Of a stretch of DNA of 64,000 nt, positions 26,569 to 35,190 are shown piece by piece. Each line of letters opens with the position of its first letter. Position 1 is the stretch's first letter. Source of the DNA: JANQPX01 sp965204405 (GTDB lineage: Bacteria > Pseudomonadota > Alphaproteobacteria > Geminicoccales > Geminicoccaceae); the NCBI GenBank assembly GCA_965204405.1, contig CBDBEN010000005.1, forward strand, positions 1,674,001 through 1,738,000, given 5' to 3'. Both the position numbers and the translations under genes were made by a program. A model generated the notes under the pieces. That model searched no databases, was not told the DNA's origin, and saw only the letters and a list, made by a program, of their open reading frames with translations.

Positions 26569-27162
26569 ATGACTGCATGGATCAAAATGATCGGGGATGA
26601 GGAAGCGTCCGACGATCTCATGGATGCCTTGAGCGAGGCGCGCACGCCCCACGGTACCGTCGACAATGTCATGCGGGTGCACTCGCTTCGCCCAAACACC
26701 ATGCGCGGCCATGTGAAGCTCTATCGCGCCGCACTCCATGACGACGCCAATACCGTGCCGATGTGGCTGCAGGAAACCATCGCCTCCTATGTGTCGATCC
26801 TGAATGATTGCGATTACAGCCTCGGCAATCACTGGGCCAACGCTCGCCATCTGATCAATGACGGCGAGCGCGCGGATCGAATAGAGCTGGCGTTGAAGGC
26901 CGACGCGCCGGAACGCGTTTTTGACGGTGTCGAGCTTGCCATGCTGACCTACGCCAAGAAGCTGACCGTCGATGCGGGCAACATGGAGGAGGACGATCTG
27001 ATCGCCATGCGTAATCATGGCGCTGATGATGGCCAGATTCTCGAGGTGAACCAGATCGTCGGATATTTCAACTATGTGAATCGGCTGCTGAACGGTCTCG
27101 GTGTGACCCTCGAGGGCGATACCATCGGATACTACGCCAGCAGCGAGGAGGACGCCGCATGA
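26569..27162 (+). CDS. AhpD-like (carboxymuconolactone decarboxylase fold) protein
   Basis: A 197-residue all-helical protein of the peroxidase-related AhpD/CMD type. The motif region is VPMWLQETIASYVSILNDCDYSLGNH, where the family usually has CxYC followed by His. Here Cys81 is kept, the second cysteine is Ser84, and His88 is kept. AhpD-type proteins use the cysteine pair to reduce peroxides, so this one cannot form that disulfide. The stop overlaps the start of the dioxygenase gene (ATGA), so the two are translated together; one may protect or assist the other. The gene sits in the amino-acid transporter operon, after a long hairpin. Confidence 0.75.
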   Translation: MTAWIKMIGDEEASDDLMDALSEARTPHGTVDNVMRVHSLRPNTMRGHVKLYRAALHDDANTVPMWLQETIASYVSILNDCDYSLGNHWANARHLINDGERADRIELALKADAPERVFDGVELAMLTYAKKLTVDAGNMEEDDLIAMRNHGADDGQILEVNQIVGYFNYVNRLLNGLGVTLEGDTIGYYASSEEDAA

Positions 27163-28121
27163 GCTACGCAACCGCCAAAGCCGTGGATCAATCCTTCATT
27201 CCGGTGATCGATATCGGCCCGCTTCGGGACGGTTCGGATGCGACAGGCGTTGCCAAAGCTTTGCACCGCGCAAGCCGGGAGGTCGGTTTCATCTATGTCG
27301 CCAATCACGGCATCGCCGATGAGCTGATCAAGTCGACCCGCGCAACGGCGCTCGACTTTTTCCGACAGCCGGAAGATGTCAAACGCAACGTTGTGGTCAG
27401 TGAGAAACACCGGGGATTTCTCGCCCAGGGCGGCGCGAAAATGCAGACCGGCGCCAAGGCGGATCTGAAGGAGAGCTTCATCTTCGGATATGAGGACGAG
27501 AACGGCGTCACGCTCGAGGATCATCCGCTGCGCGGCGGCAATCGTTGGCCGGATTTCATGCCGGTATTGCAAGACCGGGCCATGGCTTATTTCAACGCCG
27601 CCCATGAGGTGGCTCATCATCTGATGCGTGGTTTTGCACTCGGCCTGGATCAAGCCGAGGATTTTTTCATGAAAACAACGGCAGCGCCGATGAGCCGCGC
27701 CTCCTTCGTCTATTACCCGCCGCAGGATGCCTCTCTTGGCGCGGATCAATTCGGCGTCGGGCCGCACACCGATTTCGGCGTTCTGACCGTGCTTTGCCAG
27801 GATGATGTCGGCGGCCTGCAGGTTCAGGATGTCCATGGCGAGTGGGTCATGGCACCGCCTATTCCAGGGACGCTGGTGGTCAATGTCGGTGATCTCCTGG
27901 CGCGCTGGACCAACGACGAATACCGTTCGACCCCCCACCGCGTGGTGAACAGTTCAGGCCGCGAGAGACTCTCCCTGGTGCTCGCCTACGATCCAGGACC
28001 GGACACTGTTATCGATCCAAAGGCGCTCCTCGGTGACGATATCGAGACCGGCTATGAACCAATGTCCTGCGGCGACTATCTGATCCGGCGTTTCGCAAAG
28101 TCCTTTGCTTATCGAAAATAG
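27159..28121 (+). CDS. Isopenicillin-N-synthase-type 2-oxoglutarate/Fe(II) dioxygenase
   Basis: A 320-residue soluble oxygenase. The N-terminal part is the DIOX_N domain (FIPVIDIGPL, REVGFIYVANHGI). The catalytic jelly roll has iron ligands His203 and Asp205 (GPHTDFGVLTVL) and His260 (STPHRVVN), with Arg270 and Ser272 (RERLSL) as the 2-oxoglutarate or carboxylate anchor. The group includes plant-type oxidases, IPNS and bacterial enzymes acting on amino-acid or alkaloid-like compounds. Its place at the end of a polar amino-acid import operon suggests that the imported compound or a product is the substrate. It overlaps the AhpD-like gene. Confidence 0.88.
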   Translation: MSYATAKAVDQSFIPVIDIGPLRDGSDATGVAKALHRASREVGFIYVANHGIADELIKSTRATALDFFRQPEDVKRNVVVSEKHRGFLAQGGAKMQTGAKADLKESFIFGYEDENGVTLEDHPLRGGNRWPDFMPVLQDRAMAYFNAAHEVAHHLMRGFALGLDQAEDFFMKTTAAPMSRASFVYYPPQDASLGADQFGVGPHTDFGVLTVLCQDDVGGLQVQDVHGEWVMAPPIPGTLVVNVGDLLARWTNDEYRSTPHRVVNSSGRERLSLVLAYDPGPDTVIDPKALLGDDIETGYEPMSCGDYLIRRFAKSFAYRK

Positions 28122-28360
28122 GTAGAGCATTCATGATCTCATGACATGATCGGAAGTGCCGGATATGACCGATCCGTATTTCCGTGGTTTGATGAGCGAA
28201 TGCGATTGTCCTTGAGGCCGGCCTTGTTCATGCCATCGCCGAAGATCAACCACTCAGTGTCATTTGCGGGGCCGCAACGGAAAAAATGCCCGCCGGAGCG
28301 AGCCTGTTGTTGCCTATAGCTCGGGGGCGGTAGCTGCAGCAATGCCGGCGATACGATGCT

Positions 28361-28720
28361 CTAATCGCCGAGGATCAGGTTAAGAAGGTGGCGGAGGCTT
28401 TGGCGGTCCCGCTCATCCAGCCTGCCCAGAATGAGACGAACCAGCTTTTGCTCGAGGGTGAGGAGGACGGGTTTTAGGGCCGCACCGCGCTCCAGCCCGG
28501 CTGCTTTCACATTTTGTATAGCGATTTCACCGGAGCTCGCACCAGGCGGCTTCTGTGTGACGATGGCCATCGCCAGCACGTCGGCGCGCTGCTGATTGTA
28601 AGTCGTCGAACTGATGATGACGCAGGGGCCCTGAGCAGGCTCTTCCTGATGGGGCATCGCATAGGATGCCAGAACGATGTCGCCGAAGGCAAAACCGGCT
28701 CTGCTGTCAAATCCCGCCAT
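28361..28720 (-). CDS. PemK/MazF-family toxin-like protein
   Basis: A 119-residue protein with the PemK/MazF barrel pattern: FGDIVLASYAMPHQ, QGPCVIISSTTYNQQRADVLAMAIVTQ and a C-terminal helix with LILGRLDERDRQSLRHLL. MazF-type proteins are mRNA endonucleases; GDIV and the SxxYN segment are where the substrate loop and active-site residues usually lie. No antitoxin gene is visible: the 140 bases upstream on the same strand contain no frame ending at the toxin start, and nothing downstream fits. It may be a solitary or adapted member. It stands isolated between the dioxygenase and dadA genes. Confidence 0.65.
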   Translation of the reverse strand: MAGFDSRAGFAFGDIVLASYAMPHQEEPAQGPCVIISSTTYNQQRADVLAMAIVTQKPPGASSGEIAIQNVKAAGLERGAALKPVLLTLEQKLVRLILGRLDERDRQSLRHLLNLILGD

Positions 28721-28987
28721 ATCGCCGTTTTTACGAATCCGTCCGGGTGACTGGACTTGTTGATCCTGCGCATTGCCTTTGAGGCGGACAGCGCATCGAA
28801 ACTTGAACCGACAATATCAGGTCCCCCGCTAACTACAATCTCCCGACATGGGCCGATCCAGATCGTCATGCGTGTCAGTTTGTCACATTTTTTTGCGGCT
28901 TTGGACGGATGGCGGCAGGCTCGCTAATTGGCGCTAAAAACGTGTTCTTTGATGGCGCTCCGGATCGAAAATGATGTGGTCATTCCG

Positions 28988-30232
28988 CTAGCGAAGCATA
29001 AGCCCGTCCATGGGCAGGTCCGGCTTTCTATCCGCGATCAGGTCTGCGGTGATGCGCGCGGTGCCGCAGGCCATGGTCCAGCCCATATGGCCGTGGCCGG
29101 TGTTGTAATAGAGATTGTCATGGCGGCCCTTGCCGAGAATAGGCGTGCCCTCCGGCGTCATCGGGCGAAGACAGGCCCAATAGTCCGGGCGCTGGTAGTT
29201 GGCGGCATTGGGGAAGAGCTCGCTTGCGGCTTTCAGCATACCGGCAAAGTCGTCGGGTTTGTGGGTTGTGTCATAGCCTGCAAATTCGGCGATGGCGGTC
29301 AGGCGCACGCGGTCTCCCAGGCGGACATAGGCAAAGAGGTTGTCTTCATCGATCCCGCCGACCGTCGGCGGGTTGTTGGCGCCATCGACCGGAACCGTGA
29401 CTGAATAGCCCTTGACCGGGTAGACGGAGACGGTTTCCTTCAGATGCTTGGCAATCAGCGGGCTGTAGGCGCCAAGTGCCATAATGTAGAGATCCGCCTT
29501 CATCGCACCTTTGTCGGTCTGGATCTCCTCGATCTGATCGCCCGATGTGAGAATGCCGGTGATGGTGGTGCCGTAGCGGAACCTGGCACCGCGCTCGATG
29601 CACATCTCGGCTAGCTGCTGGACGAATTTGTGGGCATCGCCGCTCTCGTCGGTTTGCCCGTAAAAGCCGCCTGCAATCCTGTCTTTGGTGGGGGCAAGCG
29701 CGGGATCGATTTCGGCCGCCCGGTCGCGGTCGATGACCTCCAGTTCCTGATCGGCATCCATCAGGATCTGCATGTTCTGGACACCGCGCTCAAACGATGC
29801 GGCGTCGCGATGCAGGTAGAGGAGCCCTTTTCGTTCGCCGTCATAGTCGACCCCGGTCCGGCTGACGACGTCGTTCAGGGCGGCTTGGGCATAGCGGCAA
29901 AGCCGGTGCTTTCGCTGGGTATTGATTCTGGCCTTTTCCGCCGAGCATTCCCGAAGGAACTTCAGCGACCAGCGCCACATGTCGGGATCGAAGCGCAGCT
30001 TATAGCGAAGCGGCTGGTTCGCCTTGAATAGGGATTTCATCAGGATCTTCGGTGCGCGCGGCGAGCCCCAGGCGAAGGCATGGCCGGGTGCGACCAGACC
30101 GGCATTGGCAAAGCTGGTTTCCAGGGCGGCGCCAGGCTGGCGGTCAACCACGGTGATATCGTGACCGTCCTCCAAAAGTTCGAAGGCAGCCGTGACCCCG
30201 GCGAGCCCAGCGCCCATGATCAGAATGCGCAT
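28988..30232 (-). CDS. dadA: D-amino acid dehydrogenase small subunit-like FAD oxidoreductase
   Basis: A 414-residue FAD enzyme. It opens with MRILIMGAGLAGVTAAFELL (dinucleotide binding), continues ALETSFANAGLVAPGHAFAWGSP, a DadA signature, and ends CLRPMTPEGTPILGK and YYNTGHGHMGWTMACGTA (FAD-binding close). DadA-type enzymes oxidise D-amino acids to 2-oxo acids, passing electrons to the respiratory chain. It is on the same strand as the PhzS-like monooxygenase upstream, 144 bases away. In this neighbourhood with the Liv amino-acid transporter, a role in amino-acid use is plausible. The exact substrate is not determined. Confidence 0.88.
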   Translation of the reverse strand: MRILIMGAGLAGVTAAFELLEDGHDITVVDRQPGAALETSFANAGLVAPGHAFAWGSPRAPKILMKSLFKANQPLRYKLRFDPDMWRWSLKFLRECSAEKARINTQRKHRLCRYAQAALNDVVSRTGVDYDGERKGLLYLHRDAASFERGVQNMQILMDADQELEVIDRDRAAEIDPALAPTKDRIAGGFYGQTDESGDAHKFVQQLAEMCIERGARFRYGTTITGILTSGDQIEEIQTDKGAMKADLYIMALGAYSPLIAKHLKETVSVYPVKGYSVTVPVDGANNPPTVGGIDEDNLFAYVRLGDRVRLTAIAEFAGYDTTHKPDDFAGMLKAASELFPNAANYQRPDYWACLRPMTPEGTPILGKGRHDNLYYNTGHGHMGWTMACGTARITADLIADRKPDLPMDGLMLR

Positions 30233-30376
30233 TTTTGTCCGCTACCTCTTTCTTGCCTGTCGACCGTGCTTTCCTGGCAGGGTGCAGCTTGCCGGCGAGA
30301 TGGTCAAATGGGAAGAGGTCCGGGAGACTGCCAACAGGTGCGGCACTTCCGATAGGATCATGCTGCGGTCATACCA

Positions 30377-31654
30377 CTAAGCCACATGAACCGTTGGGCG
30401 GCTTCTGATCGGCTCGCGTTCTGGCAGGTCTCTCGATGTGACCGGTTTTTGGCCTGTTGCCGATGTGACGATGGCCGAGCGCTTGGCATGGCTCAGCACC
30501 TGCTCGACATCGCTGAAACCCGCTGGCGCCAGTTTTTCAACCTCGTCGATCACCCGCTCCGGCCCGCCCTTGCGGTTCGCGTGAACGATCCCGGCGGTCT
30601 TGGCGAGACGGTCTTTTTCATAGACATGCAGCGCCTGCATCGGATGCTCGCTCCGTTGAAGAGCATCGGCCAGGCAGCGGGCGTCGAGGATCGCCTGGCT
30701 CGCCCCGTTGGAACCGACCGGATACATGGGATGGGCAGCGTCGCCGAGCAGGGTGATCCGGCCAAAGGTCCATTGTGCCAGGGGATCGCGGTCGCACATC
30801 GGGTATTCGTAATAGGCATCGGTGGCGCGCACCAGGGTGTCGATATCCACGCCCGGCACGGCAAAACGCTTGGCATAGGGCAACACGTCGTCAAGCCTGC
30901 CGCGCCTCGACCAGCTATCCTTCGGGGGCGGTTGGGTGGCGCCGTCGGCGACTTTCACATTGACCACCCAGTTGGTGAGTTTCCTGCCGTTCCCGGCGTC
31001 TGCGATCGGGTAGAGCACGAATTTTGCTCCCATGCCGCCGCCGATGAACATGGTCCGGCCATCGAGGAATTCCGGGAACTCAGTGGCGCCACGCCACATC
31101 ATCACGCCGTTCCAGGAGGGAGCGCCTTCGTTGGGATAGAAAATTGCCCGGCCCGCGGAGTGAATGCCGTCGGCGCAGACCAGTGCATCGCCGCGTATCG
31201 TCAGGCTGGAGAGTCCGTCCGTCCCGCTGGTCACATGGACGGTGACGCCACCCTCATCCTGAATGAAGCCTGCGAGACGCAGCCCCGTCTTGATGGAAGC
31301 AGGGCCAAGCCGCTCGATGACGGCGTCATAGAGCACTTTTTGGAAGCGGCCGCGATGGATCGAGAATTGCGGCACCGGATGACCGCCATCGATGCCGCGA
31401 AACTCCCGCCAGACTTCCTGACCCTGGCGGTTCAGATAGATCAGCTCATGGGTGCGGATACCGGTAAGATCGAGGACGGGCAGGAGTCCGATTTCCGACA
31501 ACTCACGGATCGCGGCCGGCAGGGTGTTGATGCCGACGCCGATCTCCTTGACCTCGGAAGCCTGCTCATAGATTTCGGCGTCGATCCCGCGGCGATGGAG
31601 CATCAAAGCGAGAGTAAGTCCACCGATCCCGGCGCCGGCGATGATGACTTTCAT
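30377..31654 (-). CDS. FAD-dependent aromatic monooxygenase, PhzS-like
   Basis: A 425-residue group-A flavin monooxygenase: KVIIAGAGIGGLTLALMLHR (FAD), the middle ALVCADGIHSAGR (DG motif) and GDAAHPMYPVGSNGASQAIL (second FAD motif). Its overall pattern, such as GVGINTLPAAIRELSEIGLLP, PQFSIHRGRFQKVLYDAV and VMMWRGATEFPEFLDGRTM, resembles PhzS, which hydroxylates methylphenazine carboxylate. No phenazine synthesis genes are near, so it more likely acts on another aromatic. The cupin gene lies 61 bases upstream on the same strand and dadA downstream, which suggests a shared catabolic or modification pathway. Confidence 0.85.
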   Translation of the reverse strand: MKVIIAGAGIGGLTLALMLHRRGIDAEIYEQASEVKEIGVGINTLPAAIRELSEIGLLPVLDLTGIRTHELIYLNRQGQEVWREFRGIDGGHPVPQFSIHRGRFQKVLYDAVIERLGPASIKTGLRLAGFIQDEGGVTVHVTSGTDGLSSLTIRGDALVCADGIHSAGRAIFYPNEGAPSWNGVMMWRGATEFPEFLDGRTMFIGGGMGAKFVLYPIADAGNGRKLTNWVVNVKVADGATQPPPKDSWSRRGRLDDVLPYAKRFAVPGVDIDTLVRATDAYYEYPMCDRDPLAQWTFGRITLLGDAAHPMYPVGSNGASQAILDARCLADALQRSEHPMQALHVYEKDRLAKTAGIVHANRKGGPERVIDEVEKLAPAGFSDVEQVLSHAKRSAIVTSATGQKPVTSRDLPEREPIRSRPTVHVA

Positions 31655-31715
31655 GATCCAGCCTCCTTACGCACGCATGATCAGCCCTGAAGCGTCATAT
31701 GCTGTGGTCACACCA

Positions 31716-32171
31716 CTATTCGGCATCAGGCGGCGGCAGGAAGTCAATCTCATGCTTGGCGGAAACGGCAACAATCTCGGCGGGATCGGCGCCGGCCATA
31801 TTATGGAGCTGCCAAAACAGATCGTAGAGCCTTCTCGCGGGCGTCACCCAAAAGAGGCATTTGACCGGCCGATCGCCTTTGGAAAACAGCCCGTGGGGAA
31901 TGCCGCGCGGCAGGCGGATCAGATCTCCGGGCTCGGCAAAGCTCTCAACGCCATCCAGCAGCAGGTCGAGCCTGCCCTCGAACATATAGATGAACTCGTC
32001 CTGCGTCGGGTGGATATGCGGCGGCACCATCGTGTCGGGCGGGAGCGTCGCATGCCAGGAGAAGGACGACTCGGTGTGCTGCTTCGGCACATAGGTCTGT
32101 CCCAGAATGTTCCAGCTAATGCCGTCGATTCCGTCGCCCGCCTTGGTGATTCCGGCAGTCATGATGGTCAT
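31716..32171 (-). CDS. Cupin-domain protein next to the PhzS-like monooxygenase
   Basis: A 151-residue cupin. Motif 1 reads PPHIHPTQDEFIYMFEGRLDLLLDG, with two His and one Glu as metal ligands, and motif 2 RLPRGIPHGLFSKGDRPV gives the last His. The C-terminal LFWVTPARRLYDLFWQLHNM is seen in cupins accompanying flavin monooxygenases and quercetinase-like enzymes. ATG 32171 follows GGGAGAG by about six bases. It is probably co-transcribed with the monooxygenase gene 61 bases downstream. Confidence 0.8.
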   Translation of the reverse strand: MTIMTAGITKAGDGIDGISWNILGQTYVPKQHTESSFSWHATLPPDTMVPPHIHPTQDEFIYMFEGRLDLLLDGVESFAEPGDLIRLPRGIPHGLFSKGDRPVKCLFWVTPARRLYDLFWQLHNMAGADPAEIVAVSAKHEIDFLPPPDAE

Positions 32172-32271
32172 CGCTTTCTCTCCCGACTCGCCCCGATCTG
32201 CTGTACAATTTATATGAGTTGAGGGATCTCGGCGACGTTTTTCGATATGAGGTAGATTTCAAGGGGGAACC

Positions 32272-32661
32272 ATGAACGGCGATCAGTCCGCATTGTCATC
32301 GGCCGATGACAACGACAGAACGATGCTGCACGTGATTTACGGTGCATATCTATTGTCGTTCATCATTGTTTTTTCAGTGTTTATCGGAGTTATCATCGCC
32401 TACATCGAGCGTGGCAAGAGAACGTCGACTTTCCACCTTTCGCATCTGCAATGGCAGATCCGAACATTCTGGCTGGCTTTATCGCTTTGGATTGTCGCCA
32501 TGGTGTTGGTGGGTATAGGGACGATTATTCCGATTATTGGAATGATCCTGATATTGATTGGGATAACAGTCCCAGGGATTTGGTTTGTCTATCGGGTTGT
32601 CAAAGGCTGGTACATCCTTTCCCAAGGGGAGCCGATCAGAGCACCTGGGGCATTTTTCTGA
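32272..32661 (+). CDS. Small integral membrane protein, DUF4870-like
   Basis: A 129-residue protein with three predicted membrane helices (about residues 19-43, 65-85 and 85-108). The layout IYGAYLLSFIIVFSVFIGVIIAYI, a charged loop with HLSHLQWQIRTFW, and VYRVVKGWYILSQGEPI resembles DUF4870/Tic20-like bacterial membrane proteins of unknown function. It is the only plus-strand gene between two minus-strand blocks and therefore has its own promoter. AAGGGGGAACC precedes the start by a few bases. Confidence 0.75.
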   Translation: MNGDQSALSSADDNDRTMLHVIYGAYLLSFIIVFSVFIGVIIAYIERGKRTSTFHLSHLQWQIRTFWLALSLWIVAMVLVGIGTIIPIIGMILILIGITVPGIWFVYRVVKGWYILSQGEPIRAPGAFF

Positions 32662-32662
32662 C

Positions 32663-32681
32663 TCCCGATCAGAAGTCGGGA
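32663..32681. terminator. Possible bidirectional terminator hairpin between convergent genes
   Basis: TCCCGA (32663-32668) and TCGGGA (32676-32681) form a 6-bp stem with a seven-base loop, directly after the DUF4870-like stop and between convergent genes. A short A-run follows (AAAATCGG). No clear U-run on either strand makes it a weak candidate. Confidence 0.3.
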
Positions 32682-32732
32682 AAATCGGACAGATCGTGCG
32701 GACATCTCCTGTATTGGCAAGCCCTGCTATTA

Positions 32733-33461
32733 CTACACATGCAGATACCGATCCTTCACCTCCGACGTCGCCAGTAGCGCTGCGCTGTCTCCGGTCCAGA
32801 CCACGCGGCCTTTCTCGATCACCACATGCCGATCGGCGAAGCGGGCCAGGGCCTCGACGTTCTTGTCGACGATGAGGATGGCGATGCCGGTTTCCTTGAC
32901 GTTGCGAAGGCAGGTCCAGATGGTTTCGCGGACCAGCGGAGCCAGGCCCTCGGTCGCTTCATCAAGCACTAGAAGCCTGGGGTTGGTCATCAGCGCCCTG
33001 CCGATCGCCAGCATCTGCTGCTCGCCGCCGGAAAGCTGGTTACCGCCGTGGGAACGGCGTTCGCTAAGCGACGGAAAGAGTTCGTAAACCCGTTCGAGTG
33101 TCCAGGCGGCCGGGGCGTGTTGCGGCGCTATTGTCAACGCCGTCCGTCGTGCGGACCGGGCAGTCGCAATTAAATTTTCTTCGACGGAAAGCGTCGGGAA
33201 GATTTGGCGGCCTTCGGGGACCAGGGCGAGGCCGGCCTGGCCGATGAGATGCGGTTTTGCGCCGGTCATGTCGCGACCGTCAATCACGACCCGGCCCGCG
33301 GCCGCCGGCAGCAGGCCGAACAGTGTCTTGATCGTGGTGGTCTTGCCCATGCCGTTTCGGCCAAGGAGCGTGACTGCCTCGCTGGCGCCGATCTCGAAGC
33401 TGATGTCGAACAATATCTGGCTGTCGCCATAGGACGCTTCGAGCGCTTCGATCATCAGCAT
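32733..33461 (-). CDS. livF: Branched-chain amino-acid type ABC transporter ATPase
   Basis: A 242-residue LivF-type ATPase: Walker A LLGRNGMGKTTTIKT, Q-loop VPEGRQIFPTLSVEENL, signature QLSGGEQQMLAIGRAL, Walker B LLVLDEATEGLAPL and the switch region LIVDKN. LivF/LivG proteins energise LivHM importers for branched-chain amino acids, amides or aromatic compounds. The gene overlaps livG and is the last of the livKHMGF order. Confidence 0.92.
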   Translation of the reverse strand: MLMIEALEASYGDSQILFDISFEIGASEAVTLLGRNGMGKTTTIKTLFGLLPAAAGRVVIDGRDMTGAKPHLIGQAGLALVPEGRQIFPTLSVEENLIATARSARRTALTIAPQHAPAAWTLERVYELFPSLSERRSHGGNQLSGGEQQMLAIGRALMTNPRLLVLDEATEGLAPLVRETIWTCLRNVKETGIAILIVDKNVEALARFADRHVVIEKGRVVWTGDSAALLATSEVKDRYLHV

Positions 33462-34213
33462 CAGGCGGCCTCGTCGCCGAGATAGGCGCTGCGCACGTCC
33501 GGATCTGCACGCACCTCGGCGGGTGAGCCGGTCTTGATGATGCGGCCATAGACCAGGACGCTCACACGGTCGGCGAGCGCGAACACGGCGTCCATGTCAT
33601 GCTCGATCAGCATAATGCCGTAGCTATTTTGGAGACTGCCGATCAAGTCGATCAGTGCTGCCGACTCGTCCTGACCGGCGCCAGCGAGCGGCTCGTCGAG
33701 GAGGAGCAGGCGCGGCCGGGTCGCAAGGGCGATCGCCAGTTCGAGCTGACGCTTTTCGCCGTGCGACAAGCTGCCGGCGGGAACTGCGGCACGGTTCGTT
33801 AGATTGACGGTTTCAAGATTGGCCAGCGCTTCATCGTTCAAGGTCTTTTCGCTGTCCGCCCGGCTGAAAAAGCGAAAGCTCGCTCCTGCTTTTGCCTGCA
33901 CGGCGAGGGCCGCGTTTTCCAGAACTGAGAAGCCCTGTAGAATCGATGTGATCTGAAAAGTTCTCGCGATGCCGCGCCTCGCACGCGCCGCCATCGACAG
34001 CGAGCTGATGTCGTCCCCATCAAGAAGAACCCGTCCACGGTCTGCCGGCAGGCAGCCGGAGAGCTGGTGGATCAGCGTGGTCTTGCCGGCGCCGTTCGGG
34101 CCGATGACGGCGTGGATTTCACCGGGCCTCAGGTCGATCGACACATCGTCGGTCACCCGAAGCGCCCCAAAGGATTTGGTCAAGCCTTCCGTTGCCAGCA
34201 AAGGCGACGTCAT
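33461..34213 (-). CDS. livG: Branched-chain amino-acid type ABC transporter ATPase
   Basis: A 250-residue LivG-type ATPase: Walker A IGPNGAGKTTLIHQ, the ARTFQITSILQGFSVLENAAL Q-loop region, signature LSHGEKRQLELAIALA, Walker B LLLLDEPLAGAG and LIEHDMDAV. The GxxGIARTFQ and GEKRQLELA wording is typical of LivG. It is shorter than many LivG because the insert before the signature is reduced. It overlaps livM at its start and livF at its stop, so the operon is translationally coupled. Confidence 0.92.
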   Translation of the reverse strand: MTSPLLATEGLTKSFGALRVTDDVSIDLRPGEIHAVIGPNGAGKTTLIHQLSGCLPADRGRVLLDGDDISSLSMAARARRGIARTFQITSILQGFSVLENAALAVQAKAGASFRFFSRADSEKTLNDEALANLETVNLTNRAAVPAGSLSHGEKRQLELAIALATRPRLLLLDEPLAGAGQDESAALIDLIGSLQNSYGIMLIEHDMDAVFALADRVSVLVYGRIIKTGSPAEVRADPDVRSAYLGDEAA

Positions 34214-35190
34214 GGTCGGCCTCCGAGGCGACCGACGATGCCGTTTCGGTTGAAGAGGACGAGCAGGATGAGGATGACACCAAGCGCCAGTTTCCAGTGC
34301 TGGGAGAAGCCGGAAAGAAACTCTTCAAGCAGCAAAAAAACCGCGGCGCCGACGATGCCGCCGGTAAGCGTGCCGATGCCGCCGATGATCACCATCATGA
34401 TCAACTCGCCGGAGCGCTGCCAGGTCATGTAGGCGGGCGAGACGAACTCTGCCTGGTTGGCAAGCAGCGTGCCGGCGAGTGCCGCGAGCACAGCGGCGAT
34501 CACATAAGCCGTCAGTTGGAAGGGGAAAGGTTCGAAGCCGATGGCCTGCATCCGCTGGGCATTGTCCCGCGTGCCCCGGAGCACGCGGCCGAAACGGGCG
34601 TGGATGATGGTGCGGGCTAGAAGAAAGCAGCCAAGCAGGATGGCGAAAACCAAGTAGTAGAAAAAAACGTCGTCTTCCAGCCATGCTTGTCCGAAAAGCG
34701 TCGAGCGTGCCTGGAGCGTCAGGCCGTCATCTCCGCCATAGGCGGAAAGGGACACCATGAGGAAATAGAGCATCTGCCCGAAGGCAAGGGTGATCATGAT
34801 GAAATAGACGCCCTTGGTCCGAAGCGAGATCACGCCCGTGACCAGGGCGAAGGCGGCAGCCGCTGCGATGGCGACGATGAGCTGCAGAACGAGATCTGTC
34901 TGGCCATGGCTCGAGGCGATGCCGACGGCATAGGCGCCGATACCGAGATAGGCAGCATGGCCGAAGGAGACCATGGCGCCATAGCCGAGGATGAAGTCCA
35001 AGGAGAGGGCGGCGATCGCGAAAATCATGATGCGGGTGGCGATCACCAGATAGAATGGATCGACGCCGAGGCCGGTGGCGACCGGCAGCGTAGCGAAAAT
35101 GGCGAACAGACTTACGAGGCCAAAGCTCCGGAATGCTTGCGAAGCACGATGCCGAGCTAAGCCTGTCGCTGCCACCGCTGCCACCTTCAA
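34210..35190 (-). CDS. livM: Branched-chain amino-acid type ABC transporter permease LivM
   Basis: A 326-residue permease with eight or more predicted helices. LivM marks: LSLDFILGYGAMVSFGHAAYLGIGAYAVG near the N-terminus, LRTKGVYFIMITLAFGQMLYF in the middle and the coupling loop RGTRDNAQRMQAIGFEPFPFQL, then LLANQAEFVSPAYMTWQRSG. It pairs with LivH in the membrane. Start and stop overlap the neighbouring liv genes. Confidence 0.92.
   Translation of the reverse strand: MKVAAVAATGLARHRASQAFRSFGLVSLFAIFATLPVATGLGVDPFYLVIATRIMIFAIAALSLDFILGYGAMVSFGHAAYLGIGAYAVGIASSHGQTDLVLQLIVAIAAAAAFALVTGVISLRTKGVYFIMITLAFGQMLYFLMVSLSAYGGDDGLTLQARSTLFGQAWLEDDVFFYYLVFAILLGCFLLARTIIHARFGRVLRGTRDNAQRMQAIGFEPFPFQLTAYVIAAVLAALAGTLLANQAEFVSPAYMTWQRSGELIMMVIIGGIGTLTGGIVGAAVFLLLEEFLSGFSQHWKLALGVILILLVLFNRNGIVGRLGGRP

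Noticed and set aside
28139..28342. 67-codon minus-strand open stretch after the dioxygenase gene
   Set aside because: No family match, no ribosome site; possibly decayed coding sequence.
28720..28869. Possible antitoxin before the PemK-like gene
   Set aside because: The only open frame there runs far into the toxin gene in another frame and has no antitoxin features; the toxin frame itself has a stop about 100 bases upstream.
30386..31690. 434-codon plus-strand frame opposite the PhzS-like gene
   Set aside because: Shadow; the minus-strand gene has complete flavoprotein motifs.
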